DNA of 64,000 nucleotides from assembly GCF_000577335.1 (NCBI RefSeq), contig NZ_CBYL010000015.1, positions 1 through 64,000 of the forward strand, given 5' to 3'. Both the position numbers and the translations under genes were made by a program. Shown here one piece after another: positions 1-9,162 of the stretch (position 1 is its first letter; each line of letters begins with the position of its first letter). The notes beneath the pieces were generated by a model, which was not told where the DNA came from, did not search any database, and saw nothing but the letters and a program-made list of their open reading frames with translations. This DNA comes from Faecalispora jeddahensis (lineage in GTDB: Bacteria; Bacillota; Clostridia; Oscillospirales; Acutalibacteraceae).

Positions 1-103
1 GGGGAAAGAAACTAACTGCTTTTTTATATTTTGTATAGGAATTCTCTTTCTTTCCACTGTATGCAGAAGAGAAAGACAGAAAGTGACAAGGAGGCGTTTC
101 CGC

Positions 104-382
104 ATGGTCACACATGAGGATGTATTAAAAATTGCGCGGCTTTCCAAGCTCCAAATCCGCGAGGATGAGCTGGAGGCCTTTACGAAAGATATGGACGAAA
201 TCATCAATTTCGCCAATACGATCAATCAGGCCACGGTGGAATCCTCCGACTTTGATCATATCAATCATCTGGAAAATGTTTTCCGTGAGGATGTCGTTGA
301 GCCGTCTCTTCCCTCTGAGGAAATTCTGCGCAACGCGGAAAGCCAGGAGGACGGTTACTTCCTGGTGAAAAAAAGAGGATAA
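104..382 (+). CDS. gatC: Glutamyl-tRNA(Gln)/aspartyl-tRNA(Asn) amidotransferase subunit C
   Basis: Small subunit of the GatCAB complex, which converts misacylated Glu-tRNA(Gln) (or Asp-tRNA(Asn)) to the correct amide; GatC wraps around GatA and stabilises the complex. The 92-residue product has the usual family length and the typical opening (VTHEDVLKIARLSKL) and tail (ESQEDGYFLVKKRG). The ATG at 104 is chosen because AAGGAGG lies at 88-94; an upstream GTG at 83 would place this Shine-Dalgarno inside the gene. It is first in a gatC-gatA-gatB operon, with 14 bases to gatA. The promoter probably lies at or before the window edge. Confidence 0.95.
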   Translation: MVTHEDVLKIARLSKLQIREDELEAFTKDMDEIINFANTINQATVESSDFDHINHLENVFREDVVEPSLPSEEILRNAESQEDGYFLVKKRG

Positions 383-396
383 GGCGGGTGTACTGA

Positions 397-1860
397 ATGG
401 AAGATTACGGAAAAATCAAAAAGCTGCATGACTCCCTGCAGAAGAAGGAATTCTCCTGCGAGGAGCTGACCAAAACCTATATCGGGGCAATTGAAGCGGA
501 CAATCCCGCCCTCAACGCCTATGTTCACTTTACGCCGGAGACCGCGCTTGCGGCCGCGCAGGAGGTTGACGCAAAAATCGCCCGCGGCGAAACGCTGGAT
601 ATCCTCGAAGGAATCCCGATGACCCTGAAGGACAACATCTCCACCACGGGAATCGAAACCACCTGCGGCTCCAAGATTCTGGAGGGCTACCGCCCGGTAT
701 TCGACGCCACCGTATGGGAGCTGCTTCGCAGCAGGGGCGCCGTTCTTCTCGGCAAAACCAACATGGATGAATTCGCCATGGGCTCCTCGAACGAAACCTC
801 GATTTACGGCGGTGCGTGGAACCCCCACAACACCGCTCACGTAGCGGGCGGCAGCTCCGGCGGCGTGGCCAGCGCCGTTGCCGGGAATCTGGCAGTATAC
901 GGCCTTGGCACCGACACCGGCGGATCGATCCGCCAGCCGGCCAGCTTCTGCGGCATCGTCGGTTTAAAACCCACCTACGGCGCGGTTTCGCGTTACGGCG
1001 TGGTGGCCTATGCCTCGAGCTTTGATCAGGTCGGCCCCATCGCTACCAACGTGGAAGATACCGCTCTGGTTTACGACGCTCTGGCAAAACAGGACCCGAG
1101 GGACTCCACCTCGCGCGGCGCGCGCGAATTGGCCTGCGACACCCTGAAAAAGGATATCAAGGGCATGCGGATCGGCTTTGCCAAGCAGTATTTTGACGGT
1201 GTTCGCGACGAAGTGCGCGAGGCCGTGGAGCGCTCCATGCAGGTTTACCGCGAGCTTGGCGCAGAACTGGTGGAGGTTGACCTGCCCCAGCTCTCTTACG
1301 CCCTGCCGGTGTATTACATTCTGAGCTGCGCGGAGGCTTCCTCGAACCTTGGCCGTTTTGACGGCATCCGCTACGGCTACAAAGCGAAAAACTACAGCGA
1401 CGTCAACGAAATGATCGCCAAAACGCGCAGCGAGGGCTTCGGCAAAGAAGTCAAGCGTCGCATTCTGCTTGGCACATACGTGCTCAGCGCAGGTTACTAC
1501 GACGCCTATTATAAAAAGGCGCAGAGCCTGCGCGGGATGCTGGTACAGGCGTTCCAGTCCGCGTTTGAACGCTGCGATGTGATCGCGGCCCCCACCGTGC
1601 CGATGACCTCTTTTGAGCGCGGCAAGGCGGCCCAGAACACGGTGGAAACGTACCTGACAGATATCTGCACCGTGCCGATTAATATTGCGGGCATTCCGGC
1701 CCTCTCTCTCCCCTGCGGATTTGACCAGAAGGGTCTGCCCATCGGCCTGCAGCTGATCGGGAATTCCTTCTGCGAGGCCACGCTTCTCAACGCCGCTTAT
1801 CAGTTTGAGCAGGCGACCAGAGAAACGGTGTTCCGTGCGGCGAAAATGGGGGTGCGATAA
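397..1860 (+). CDS. gatA: Glutamyl-tRNA(Gln) amidotransferase subunit A (amidase)
   Basis: Catalytic amidase of GatCAB: it hydrolyses glutamine and supplies ammonia to GatB. The 487 residues match the family length. The amidase-signature catalytic triad is visible: Lys78 (in MTLKDN), cis-Ser153 (in GGSSGG) and nucleophile Ser177 (in GTDTGGSIRQ). The ATG follows gatC by 14 bases, and the stop codon overlaps the gatB start by one base, so gatA and gatB are probably translationally coupled. No anomalies were seen. Confidence 0.97.
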   Translation: MEDYGKIKKLHDSLQKKEFSCEELTKTYIGAIEADNPALNAYVHFTPETALAAAQEVDAKIARGETLDILEGIPMTLKDNISTTGIETTCGSKILEGYRPVFDATVWELLRSRGAVLLGKTNMDEFAMGSSNETSIYGGAWNPHNTAHVAGGSSGGVASAVAGNLAVYGLGTDTGGSIRQPASFCGIVGLKPTYGAVSRYGVVAYASSFDQVGPIATNVEDTALVYDALAKQDPRDSTSRGARELACDTLKKDIKGMRIGFAKQYFDGVRDEVREAVERSMQVYRELGAELVEVDLPQLSYALPVYYILSCAEASSNLGRFDGIRYGYKAKNYSDVNEMIAKTRSEGFGKEVKRRILLGTYVLSAGYYDAYYKKAQSLRGMLVQAFQSAFERCDVIAAPTVPMTSFERGKAAQNTVETYLTDICTVPINIAGIPALSLPCGFDQKGLPIGLQLIGNSFCEATLLNAAYQFEQATRETVFRAAKMGVR

Positions 1861-3278
1861 TGAAATACGAATTGGTATCGGGTCTTGAAACCCACGTGGA
1901 GCTCTCCACAAAAACAAAAATTTTCTGCAGCTGCTCCACGGAATTCGGCGGCGAACCGAACACCCACTGCTGCCCGGTATGCGTTGGGTTCCCCGGAACA
2001 CTGCCGAAGCTGAATCAAAAAGTGGTGGAATACGCCATTATGGCGGGCCTTGCCACCAACTGCGAAATTTCGAATATTTCGAAAATGGACCGCAAAAACT
2101 ACTGCTATCCCGATCTGCCCAAAGCCTATCAGATTTCGCAGTTCGATATGCCGCTTTGCAAAAACGGACATATCGATCTTTCGAACGGGCGCAGAATCCG
2201 CATCAACCGGATCCATATTGAAGAGGACGCGGGCAAGCTGGTTCATCAGGGCGGCAACACCTATGTGGACTACAACCGCGGCGGCGTTCCGCTGATCGAG
2301 ATCGTGACCGAGCCGGATTTCCGCAGCAGCGACGAGGTACGCGAGTATGTGGAAAAACTACAGCTCGCGATGAAATTCATCGGCGTTTCCGACTGCAAAA
2401 TGCAGGAGGGCTCCATGCGGTGTGACGTCAACATTTCCGTCCGCCCGGCTGGCAGCGAAGAATACGGCACCCGCACCGAAATCAAAAACATGAACTCGAT
2501 CACCTTTATGACCAAGGCGATCGACTACGAATACACCCGCCAGATCGATGTACTGGAAAACGGCGGGAAAATCACGCAGGAAACCCTGCGCTACAACGAA
2601 TCGGACGGCACAACCTCCAGCATGAGAAACAAGGAGGACGCCGACGACTACCGCTACTTCCGCGATCCCGATCTCGTAAACATTCACGTGACGGACGAAG
2701 AGGTGGACGCAATCCGCCGCGCTCTGCCGGAGCTGCCGGAGGTCAAGCGCGAGCGCTATATCAGCCAGTTCGGACTGCCGGAGGCCGACGCGCTGCAGCT
2801 GACCAAATCCCGTGCGATTGCGGAATTTTTTGAAGCGGCCAGCGACGGTGTAGCCAATCCTAAAACGGTTGCGAACTGCATCATCGGCCAGATTTTCCGC
2901 CGGATGGAAAACGACGACGCCAAAGAGAAGTTTGAGGTTTCGATCCCCGCTTCTTACCTGAAAGATCTGGTTCTTCTGCTCGACAGCGGCAAAATCCGCA
3001 TGAACCTGCTCAAATCCACGCTGGATAAGATGCTCGACAGCGGCAAGCCCGCCACGGAGTTCCTAAGTGAAAGCGATTTGAGCGGTGTGGACACCGGCGA
3101 CCTGAAAAAGTTCTGTGAGGACGCTGTGGCCGCGAATCCCAATGCGGTGTCGGATTACCGTGCTGGCAAGGAAAAGGCGCTCAAGGCCCTGCTCGGCTCT
3201 GTGATGAAGGCCAGCCGCGGGCGTGCGGACGCGCTGGAAGCGGAACGCATTCTGATCGAGCTGATTTCGAAAGGCTGA
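1860..3278 (+). CDS. gatB: Aspartyl/glutamyl-tRNA amidotransferase subunit B
   Basis: GatB binds the misacylated tRNA, phosphorylates the aminoacyl side chain with ATP and amidates it using ammonia from GatA. The 472-residue protein carries the N-terminal zinc-type cysteine cluster (Cys23, Cys25, Cys37/38, Cys41), the family signature DYNRGGVPLIEIVTEPD, and the C-terminal YqeY-like tail domain (about 330-472) that contacts tRNA. The start ATG overlaps the gatA stop codon. It ends the gatCAB operon; a palindromic repeat follows about 50 bases downstream. Confidence 0.97.
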   Translation: MKYELVSGLETHVELSTKTKIFCSCSTEFGGEPNTHCCPVCVGFPGTLPKLNQKVVEYAIMAGLATNCEISNISKMDRKNYCYPDLPKAYQISQFDMPLCKNGHIDLSNGRRIRINRIHIEEDAGKLVHQGGNTYVDYNRGGVPLIEIVTEPDFRSSDEVREYVEKLQLAMKFIGVSDCKMQEGSMRCDVNISVRPAGSEEYGTRTEIKNMNSITFMTKAIDYEYTRQIDVLENGGKITQETLRYNESDGTTSSMRNKEDADDYRYFRDPDLVNIHVTDEEVDAIRRALPELPEVKRERYISQFGLPEADALQLTKSRAIAEFFEAASDGVANPKTVANCIIGQIFRRMENDDAKEKFEVSIPASYLKDLVLLLDSGKIRMNLLKSTLDKMLDSGKPATEFLSESDLSGVDTGDLKKFCEDAVAANPNAVSDYRAGKEKALKALLGSVMKASRGRADALEAERILIELISKG

Positions 3279-3330
3279 TTTCGTAATTGATTGATTCACA
3301 CTGCTCTTCCATTGAAACAGGTGAAAAACA

Positions 3331-3363
3331 GGTTTCTTCCCCGCTTACGGCGAGGGAGAAACC
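3331..3363. repeat. Palindromic intergenic repeat, copy R1
   Basis: Imperfect inverted repeat with arms GGTTTCTTCCCCGC and GAGGGAGAAACC between gatB and a GNAT gene. It belongs to a dispersed family of TTTCTTCCC...GGGAAGAAA hairpins in this window. Its flanks, about 3312-3392, also align with the flanks of copy R4 (31435-31517), so the mobile or duplicated unit may be about 80 bases rather than the hairpin alone. Confidence 0.7.
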
Positions 3364-3415
3364 AAAATTTTATTTCTGCTGATGAGTGGGAATTCATAAA
3401 AAAGGAGGATGTTTT

Positions 3416-3709
3416 ATGGAATTTACAAAAGAGGCCAATCGCATTTTTGCAAAGGATGCGGACGGAAAACTGATTGCCGAAGTCACGTTCCCCGATCGTT
3501 CCGCCACCACGGTCGATATTGATCACACGTTTGTGGACGATTCCCTGCGCGGCCAGGGCGTAGCCGGGCAGCTGATGCTGGCGGCCGTCGATGCGATTCG
3601 CGCGCAGAGCAAAAAAGCGATCGCCACCTGCCCTTATGCGGTGGGCTGGTTCCAGAAAAATCCGGAGTTCTCAGATCTTTTGGATTCAGAAATTTCCAGA
3701 AATAAATAG
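3416..3709 (+). CDS. Small GNAT-like N-acetyltransferase (COG2388 / YidJ type)
   Basis: 97-residue single-domain protein of the short GNAT-like family (COG2388). It has the acetyl-CoA loop region DDSLRGQGVAGQLM and the conserved ending pattern CPYAVGWFQKNPEF. The family is widespread but its physiological substrate is unknown. The ATG at 3416 has AAAGGAGG at 3401-3408; the in-frame upstream start at 3386 would overlap this ribosome binding site. It stands alone: gatB lies upstream across a hairpin repeat and the next gene is convergent. Confidence 0.85.
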   Translation: MEFTKEANRIFAKDADGKLIAEVTFPDRSATTVDIDHTFVDDSLRGQGVAGQLMLAAVDAIRAQSKKAIATCPYAVGWFQKNPEFSDLLDSEISRNK

Positions 3710-3925
3710 GCGTATCCTGCACATGCTATTGTCGAGGAAGTTCAAGCGAAGAACCAACTTTGCTGAAGCCTTGCCATAAAAACACTCCGTTTTTTTGGTG
3801 CCGGCGGAAGCGATACAATTGGTTCGAGATTCTTTTCTGAAATGGATTGAATTTGATCCGCTTGGCACCTCTTGTAGTCCGCCTTAAAAATAGGACGTAA
3901 AACAATCTCCATTCAAATGGGTAAA

Positions 3926-3956
3926 CGGGGGGAAGAACCATTGGGTTCTTCCCCTT
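3926..3956. terminator. GC-rich hairpin in the 3710-4029 gap
   Basis: The 320-base gap between the convergent GNAT and PanE-like genes holds no credible gene. It contains a strong hairpin with arms GGGGAAGAACC and GGTTCTTCCCC around a 3-4 base loop. There is no clean T-tract on either side, so it could be a weak terminator or a structural element. The arm order is the reverse of the TTCTTCCC...GGGAAGAA repeat family elsewhere in the window. Confidence 0.4.
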
Positions 3957-4029
3957 CCTTGTGTCAAAAGGCTTCGTATCACAGGTGAAGCCGAACGGAT
4001 TCAGGCAGTCTGTTTTACTCAGATACGTT

Positions 4030-4995
4030 CTACATGCAGGATATTTTTTTATACATCGTTTCATCATTTTTATAAAAAATCGGAGCATCGATATGATTTT
4101 GCATTCCACAGTCGTAAACATTTTTGCACACATAGAGAAGATCGTCTATATTGCTGTGAAGAAGCATAATTTTGCGCGTCAGCTCATTTGCCCGGAACAT
4201 GTGACACATGACTCTTCCGGCGACAAAAGCGGGGATTTTATATGGCAGCAATTCGTTTTTATAATGTTCCAACTGTACCCCTTTCGACGAAATGATGTTT
4301 GCAGTCTCGCGAACAGCACGCACCACTTCTGACAAGATGCGGGGTGAATTCATTGCCGTTTCTGCTGAATGGGAGATTTCATCCATCTTCCCATATTTTG
4401 CGATTGTCGTTATAACGGCAGCATTGATCGCCATATGAAGCCAAATCCATTCGAGCATATCATAGGGACATTCCACTTCTATCTCTGAGCTTTTCAGGAG
4501 CGCCAACAAGGAATCATAGTTTGAAATATGCGCCTTTTCCTGGCGTTCCAGCATGATATGGTCGAAAATCACACATTCCAACCGATTTTGGTTCAGGGTT
4601 CCGCCTGCTACCGGGTAGGCTAAAATAAAATCCCAGTCGTTCAAAATTTTTTCCAACTCATTGCGATCCTGCCATATCCCGCAAAACAAAACCAAAGTAC
4701 CGGTGATCCCCTTTTCCTGAAGAGCACTTATTACACTCCCCAGCTTCCCGGAGGACACACTGACAAAGATAAAATCATAAGAGCTGTCCGAAGGGGAAAT
4801 CTCAACCGAATAGAAATCTTTTTTCGCGATTCCTTTTTTACTGTGCCTTCCATCCAATAGATCGATCTCTATCTTTTGGGGGCAGGCAGCCTGTTTATTG
4901 TCCCGAATGAAATGCTCCACAGTATGCCCCGCCTTCTGAAAACAGTATGCATATGTTGTACCGATCACGCCAAGACCTATCACCATAATTTTCAT
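4030..4995 (-). CDS. Ketopantoate reductase-like (PanE/ApbA family) oxidoreductase
   Basis: 321-residue protein with an N-terminal Rossmann NAD(P)-binding fold (MKIMVIGLGVIGTTYAYCF) and a helical C-terminal domain, as in PanE/ApbA ketopantoate reductases. True PanE makes pantoate for CoA. The sequence is divergent and the gene is co-transcribed with a TetR regulator, so a role as a regulated reductase of another 2-oxo acid is equally possible. The start ATG overlaps the TetR stop by four bases, indicating a two-gene operon probably controlled by that regulator. Confidence 0.7.
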   Translation of the reverse strand: MKIMVIGLGVIGTTYAYCFQKAGHTVEHFIRDNKQAACPQKIEIDLLDGRHSKKGIAKKDFYSVEISPSDSSYDFIFVSVSSGKLGSVISALQEKGITGTLVLFCGIWQDRNELEKILNDWDFILAYPVAGGTLNQNRLECVIFDHIMLERQEKAHISNYDSLLALLKSSEIEVECPYDMLEWIWLHMAINAAVITTIAKYGKMDEISHSAETAMNSPRILSEVVRAVRETANIISSKGVQLEHYKNELLPYKIPAFVAGRVMCHMFRANELTRKIMLLHSNIDDLLYVCKNVYDCGMQNHIDAPIFYKNDETMYKKISCM

Positions 4996-5594
4996 CTGTA
5001 ATCTCCCCGATCTTTTGTAACGCCCAGCATCATTTTGATTTGGTCAAAAATCCCGTCGCACATTTGATCCGTAACAGGTAAAACCTCTTTCGTCATTTTT
5101 AATCCTTCGATCAGAATCAGGATCGTGTCTGTGGCAGCTTGCACATCGCTGACATCAAACTCTTTTGTGCTGAGTCCATATTCAATTTGTGAGCGCAGGA
5201 TTTGCTGCCCTCTTTTATATTGCGCTGAAAAAAATTGCGCTCCGAAATCACTTTTCTTTTCCATGCAAAATTCATATACCGCAAAATCAATATTAGGAAT
5301 TTCACGATTTATTTCAGATTTCACATGGTCAAAATAGCGATTTAAAATCGTTATTGCCGAAGCGTGCTCAGATATGAAACGTTCTGTTGCTTTTTCTTCG
5401 CTGTGCTGCAATGATTGCAATAAATCCATAAAAAGCTGTGATTTATCCTCATAGTGCCGATATAATCCGCCCTTGCTCAGTCCGCTTTTCATGCAAATAT
5501 CCTGCATCGAAACCCTTGTATATCCCAATTCGGAAAATAAAGCAAACGCCGCAGCACGGATTTGTTGTTTCGTTTTTTCCCCTTTTTGTCCCAT
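4992..5594 (-). CDS. TetR/AcrR family transcriptional regulator
   Basis: 200 residues. The N-terminal TetR helix-turn-helix (about residues 8-55: TKQQIRAAAFALFSELGYT, then KSGLSKGGLYRHYEDK) is textbook; the C-terminal ligand domain is divergent, so the ligand is unknown. The start has GGGAGG upstream. It is the first gene of an operon with the PanE-like reductase (4-base overlap). A perfect 6-4-6 palindrome sits 18 bases upstream of its start and is the likely autoregulatory operator. Confidence 0.9.
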   Translation of the reverse strand: MGQKGEKTKQQIRAAAFALFSELGYTRVSMQDICMKSGLSKGGLYRHYEDKSQLFMDLLQSLQHSEEKATERFISEHASAITILNRYFDHVKSEINREIPNIDFAVYEFCMEKKSDFGAQFFSAQYKRGQQILRSQIEYGLSTKEFDVSDVQAATDTILILIEGLKMTKEVLPVTDQMCDGIFDQIKMMLGVTKDRGDYR

Positions 5595-5611
5595 TGTGCC
5601 CTCCCTGTTTT

Positions 5612-5627
5612 GCGACTTTATAGTCGC
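5612..5627. promoter_or_regulatory. Probable TetR operator palindrome
   Basis: Perfect inverted repeat GCGACT-TTAT-AGTCGC directly upstream of the TetR gene start. Its size and symmetry fit an operator for a TetR dimer, and its position between promoter and ribosome binding site fits autorepression. Binding is inferred from position only. Confidence 0.6.
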
Positions 5628-5791
5628 TTTTTATTTATTCTATATCGCTGCATCCACGATGTCAATAGCCTCTGATTTTTTACCATATTAAAAAAATCAT
5701 TTGAAAAGATTTACAAAAAGAACATGGAAATTACAACAGTTCTATGGTATTCTGAAAGCATTCTTAACCAGTCAAAGGGAGGCGCAAGCAG

Positions 5792-6112
5792 ATGATTCTT
5801 ACCACAACCAACACGATCGAGGGGAAGCGAATTGTGGAGTATAAGCAGATTGTATTCGGAGAAGTCGTTTCCGGCGTGGATTTTATTAAAGATTTTGCGG
5901 CTGGTCTCACTAACTTTTTCGGCGGCAGATCGAACTCGTATGAAGGCGAGCTGATGGATGCACGCGAAAAGGTAATTCAGGAGCTGCAAGGCCGAGCGGC
6001 GGCCCTGGGAGCAAATGCCGTCATCGGCGTGGATATCGATTATGAAGTTCTTGGCACCGGCAACAATATGCTGATGGTGACTGCATCGGGAACAGCGGTC
6101 GTCGTGGAATAA
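5792..6112 (+). CDS. YbjQ / UPF0145 family protein
   Basis: 106-residue protein of the YbjQ (UPF0145, 'heavy-metal-binding') family. The hallmark features are the N-terminal beta strand [18 protein letters not shown], the segment [23 protein letters not shown] and the C-terminal strand [13 protein letters not shown]. YbjQ proteins form pentameric rings; their function is not established. AAAGGGAGG lies upstream of the ATG. It is monocistronic and ends at a strong terminator shared with the convergent LysR gene. Confidence 0.88.
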   Translation: MILTTTNTIEGKRIVEYKQIVFGEVVSGVDFIKDFAAGLTNFFGGRSNSYEGELMDAREKVIQELQGRAAALGANAVIGVDIDYEVLGTGNNMLMVTASGTAVVVE

Positions 6113-6150
6113 AGCCCTTTCTCTTTTATTTGATTCAGACGATTCTCCAT

Positions 6151-6199
6151 CAAAAAGGGCTCAAAGCAGCACCGACAGCGCTGTTTTGAGCCCTTTTTG
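6151..6199. terminator. Bidirectional intrinsic terminator
   Basis: Long stem CAAAAAGGGCTCAAAGCAG / GCTGTTTTGAGCCCTTTTTG between the convergent ybjQ-like and lysR-like genes, with A/T tracts on both outer arms. Confidence 0.85.
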
Positions 6200-6210
6200 C
6201 AATTTTTAAA

Positions 6211-7221
6211 TCATTCGCAGCCTTCCACTCTTGCCGGAATTTCGTCATAGTAAAACTCTGTATCGCTTTCTTTTTGCAGGGGAAACTGCTTTTGTGAGAG
6301 CGCGATAAATTCGCGCATCCCCTTGCTGACATAGCGATTCTTTTTATGGGCAAGGCTCACATACCGGCTGGCATTCGGTGCATCTACTAAATATAGATAT
6401 ACCCCGGGCTCCAGGCTCGTGCGCTTGATGACTGTATCCGAGACAAACGCCATACCGATTTGCTGCTGCACCATATGGTACGAGGTAATCAGCTGGTCTA
6501 AATACATGATGCGCCGAGGGGTAAAGCGGTACCGATCAAACAAGCCCGTCGCAAACGTGTTCATGTTGTGTCCCCTGTTCAGCAGCAGAAAGGTAAAATC
6601 CTGAAAGATTCTGGGGTCCACCGGCCGACAGCCCGGCTTTCTGTGTTTTCCCTCGCGCACATCCCGGGCGGTCATACGGTACTCTGAGAGCTGCTCGTTG
6701 ACCTCGTACCCAGAGGGCACCGCAAGCAGAATATGTTCTTCCATCAGCGGGTAGCTGGTAAAGAGCTTATCGTCAAACTCGCTGCTGTCGATCACCAAGT
6801 CGATTTCGGAATTCACCAGCTTTTGCAGCAGATCGGGCGTGCTGGATTCATTGACCTGAATTTGAATCCCCGGGTAAAGCTGATTGAAGTTGGAAATGAG
6901 CGGCGCGAGCAAATACGAGGAAAAAAACTGAGCCGCGGCAATCTTCAGAGTGCCGGTTTTCAGCTCTGTATAGTCCTGTAAATACAATTCCAAATTGCTT
7001 TGCAGCTCTAAAATCTGCCGCGTTGTTTCTATGTATACCTTCCCCGCATCCGTCAGCTGAACCGGTGTGGTGCTGCGGTCGAAAATGGTTACACCAATAT
7101 CCTGTTCCAGTTTTTTGATGGTCGCGCTCAAAGACGGCTGAGAAATATACAGATTTTTCGCCGCCCGGGAAAAACTGCCTTCTTTATAAATTTCATAAAC
7201 GTACTTTAAAGTCTGGAACAT
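6211..7221 (-). CDS. LysR family transcriptional regulator
   Basis: 336 residues with the N-terminal LysR winged helix-turn-helix (residues about 3-62; SFSRAAKNLYISQPSLSATI, then KKLEQDIGVTIFDRS) and a C-terminal periplasmic-binding-like effector domain (about 90-300). The target is unknown: LysR genes often control a divergent neighbour, but here the upstream 290 bases carry no convincing gene, so the partner may be lost or located elsewhere. It is monocistronic and ends at the shared terminator at 6151-6199. Confidence 0.9.
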   Translation of the reverse strand: MFQTLKYVYEIYKEGSFSRAAKNLYISQPSLSATIKKLEQDIGVTIFDRSTTPVQLTDAGKVYIETTRQILELQSNLELYLQDYTELKTGTLKIAAAQFFSSYLLAPLISNFNQLYPGIQIQVNESSTPDLLQKLVNSEIDLVIDSSEFDDKLFTSYPLMEEHILLAVPSGYEVNEQLSEYRMTARDVREGKHRKPGCRPVDPRIFQDFTFLLLNRGHNMNTFATGLFDRYRFTPRRIMYLDQLITSYHMVQQQIGMAFVSDTVIKRTSLEPGVYLYLVDAPNASRYVSLAHKKNRYVSKGMREFIALSQKQFPLQKESDTEFYYDEIPARVEGCE

Positions 7222-7512
7222 GGCATTCTCCCTATATTATAAATAAAACTATATACTTTCTATCATGTTATATGTATTTGATTATATGCTCTCTTTCTGG
7301 TATTGTCAATATAGAAGATATGAGTTCAACAAACCCGATTGCAGAATGATTCGGAACATACAAACAACTGAAATTCGCAAGGCCAAAGCGGCAATCGCCG
7401 CAGAGGAAAAGGCCATAAAACAGCGCGAGCTTTCGCAGTCATCTGTTTGAAAGTGTAATTCTTACACAATAATTTGCTTACAAGACCCTTTTACACAATA
7501 GAAATTTGGTTG
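7222..7512. other. Intergenic region upstream of LysR, no supported gene
   Basis: About 290 bases upstream of the LysR gene. A short plus-strand reading frame ending at 7450 has a charged, Ala/Lys/Glu-rich end but no ribosome binding site and no recognisable homology. It may be the residue of a lost divergent LysR target gene. Nothing else was seen. Confidence 0.4.
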
Positions 7513-7560
7513 AAAAATGCGCTTTGACCGGCAGTGAATACCCGGTCAGAGCGCATTTTT
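7513..7560. terminator. Intrinsic terminator after the coaD operon
   Basis: Stem AAAAATGCGCTTTGACCGG / CCGGTCAGAGCGCATTTTT with flanking A/T runs, immediately downstream of the last gene of the minus-strand rsmD-coaD operon. Confidence 0.85.
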
Positions 7561-7595
7561 CGTAGAAAGCTTACTGCTGGAATGATTTCTTTGTG

Positions 7596-8060
7596 TTACT
7601 GCTGATTGTTTCTTTGAGACGCCTTGATGTTGTTGCGGGTTTTGCGCAGCTCGGCCAGATTCGCGGCCAAAGCGTCATCCGTGCGCTTCATCAAGTCGTC
7701 GATGTAATCGTTCGAGGCGCGGCGCATCTCGCGGAATTTCGCCTGACTCTGGCTGACCAGCTCGTTGGCCTTCTGCTGTGCCTGGCGCACAATCTCATCC
7801 TGATTCACAAGAGTTTTGGCGCGTTCCTCCGCAATGCGGACAATGCTTTCCGCCTCGCGCTTTGCGTCGCTGATGATCTGGTTTCGGTCGGCCACAATGG
7901 CCTTGGCCTGACGAAGCTCCTGCGGCAGATTATCGCGGATTTCATCGAGGATTCCCTTTACCGCTTCGCCGTCGAGCACAGCCTTGCCGCCGGTCAGCGG
8001 AAAATTCCACGCCTTATCTACCATTTCGTAGAGCTCGTCCAACAAATTCTCTACATTCAT
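7596..8060 (-). CDS. Conserved coiled-coil protein (ATP-synthase-b-like / DivIVA-like helix)
   Basis: 154-residue soluble protein, almost entirely alpha-helical and rich in Ala, Glu, Arg and Gln (for example [20 protein letters not shown]), predicted as a long coiled coil from about residue 45 to 145. There is no transmembrane segment. In Clostridia a gene of this type commonly follows coaD and is often labelled 'ATPase' from weak similarity to ATP synthase subunit b; the function is unknown. Its ATG overlaps the coaD stop by four bases, so it is translationally coupled in the rsmD-coaD operon. Confidence 0.7.
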   Translation of the reverse strand: MNVENLLDELYEMVDKAWNFPLTGGKAVLDGEAVKGILDEIRDNLPQELRQAKAIVADRNQIISDAKREAESIVRIAEERAKTLVNQDEIVRQAQQKANELVSQSQAKFREMRRASNDYIDDLMKRTDDALAANLAELRKTRNNIKASQRNNQQ

Positions 8061-8551
8061 CGTTTTTTGCCTCCTGTATAAAGACGTTGCGTGATGTCAT
8101 CCAAAATACACTCCGGCACAAAATTCGAAATATCACCGTCAAAACTGGCTACCTGCTTCACGATACTAGAGCTGAGATACATATTTTCCGCCCGAGTGGT
8201 TAAAAACAGAGTTTCCAGATTCGGGTTCAGCTTCTTATTGGTCAGAGCCATCTGAAATTCGTATTCAAAGTCCGACAGGGCCCGCAGTCCCTTTACAATC
8301 GCAGTGGCGTTGCGGATTTTGGCGTAATCCGCAAGAAGGCCCTCAAAACCGACAATCTCTATGTTGGGCATATCCGCCGTGGCGCGCTTGAGCATGTTGA
8401 TGCGCTCCTCAACGGTAAAGCTGGTGTGCTTATTGGGGTTTACCAAAACAGCAACGATCAGGTGATCAAAAATTTTGCGGGCACGATTGATAATGTCCAG
8501 ATGCCCGAAGGTAACCGGATCAAAGCTGCCCGGACAAATTGCAATTTTCAT
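8057..8551 (-). CDS. coaD: Phosphopantetheine adenylyltransferase
   Basis: Penultimate step of coenzyme A synthesis: 4'-phosphopantetheine + ATP to dephospho-CoA. The 164 residues match the bacterial enzyme. The nucleotidyltransferase motif TFGH (Thr14-His17) follows PGSFDPV, and the C-terminal [10 protein letters not shown] matches the second conserved ATP-site motif. It overlaps rsmD upstream and the coiled-coil gene downstream by four bases each (ATGA type), giving a tight three-gene operon. Confidence 0.96.
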   Translation of the reverse strand: MKIAICPGSFDPVTFGHLDIINRARKIFDHLIVAVLVNPNKHTSFTVEERINMLKRATADMPNIEIVGFEGLLADYAKIRNATAIVKGLRALSDFEYEFQMALTNKKLNPNLETLFLTTRAENMYLSSSIVKQVASFDGDISNFVPECILDDITQRLYTGGKKR

Positions 8552-9099
8552 AATGATGTCACGTCCTTATGCCGATACACGGTCAGCAGAATTTTTCCGT
8601 AACGGTAAGAACGTACCTTCACAAAATCACCGGCAGAAAGAGGGAGTTCTTCGTCACTCGGATGTTCACAGATGATGGTACCACCTTGGTTCATCACCGC
8701 GGCTGTCTGCGGCAGAGCCTGCTGCAGCAGCCCCGTGCGGTAAGGCGGGTCTAAAAAAGCAATGTCGAACGGCTGCGGATTGCGGGACAGAAACGAAGCA
8801 AAGTCGGCATTCACCACTTTGGCCCGCTCCCCGAACCCGGTGGCGGCAATGTTGCGCTCCACCACGCCGGCGGAATCGCGCGAGCTGTCTACAAACACCG
8901 CCTCCTGTGCACCGCGGCTGAGCGCCTCCAGCCCGAGCTGGCCGGAACCGGCGAACAGATCGAGCACCCGGCGGCCCTCCAAATCAAACTGAATAATATT
9001 AAAAAGGGCTTCCTTCACCCGGTCGGGCGTAGGACGAACGCGCTCCCCTTCCAGGGATTGCAGCTTTTTGCCGCGCGCTGCGCCTGTGATAATTCGCAT
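8548..9099 (-). CDS. rsmD: 16S rRNA (guanine(966)-N(2))-methyltransferase
   Basis: AdoMet-dependent methyltransferase modifying G966 of 16S rRNA in the 30S subunit. Visible motifs are the start [13 protein letters not shown], the AdoMet loop [14 protein letters not shown] and the catalytic DPPY in FLDPPYRTG. The ATG at 9099 is preferred over an in-frame TTG at 9105 because family members begin with MRIITG. The length of 183 residues is normal. It is the first gene of rsmD-coaD-coiled-coil, which are commonly adjacent in Firmicutes. Confidence 0.95.
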   Translation of the reverse strand: MRIITGAARGKKLQSLEGERVRPTPDRVKEALFNIIQFDLEGRRVLDLFAGSGQLGLEALSRGAQEAVFVDSSRDSAGVVERNIAATGFGERAKVVNADFASFLSRNPQPFDIAFLDPPYRTGLLQQALPQTAAVMNQGGTIICEHPSDEELPLSAGDFVKVRSYRYGKILLTVYRHKDVTSL

Positions 9100-9162
9100 A
9101 TGCAAAACCGGACCTTTCCCAGAGTCTTGTTAAATTCATTATCCCATTATTTGTGCATACTG

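Noticed and set aside
3726-4133. 135-residue minus-strand frame overlapping the PanE-like gene end
   Set aside because: Overlaps the 3' end of a real gene in another frame, contains the 3926-3956 hairpin and shows no family features.
7265-7450. 61-residue plus-strand frame divergent from the LysR gene
   Set aside because: No ribosome binding site, no recognisable homology, and the first half is low-quality sequence; at most a decayed remnant.
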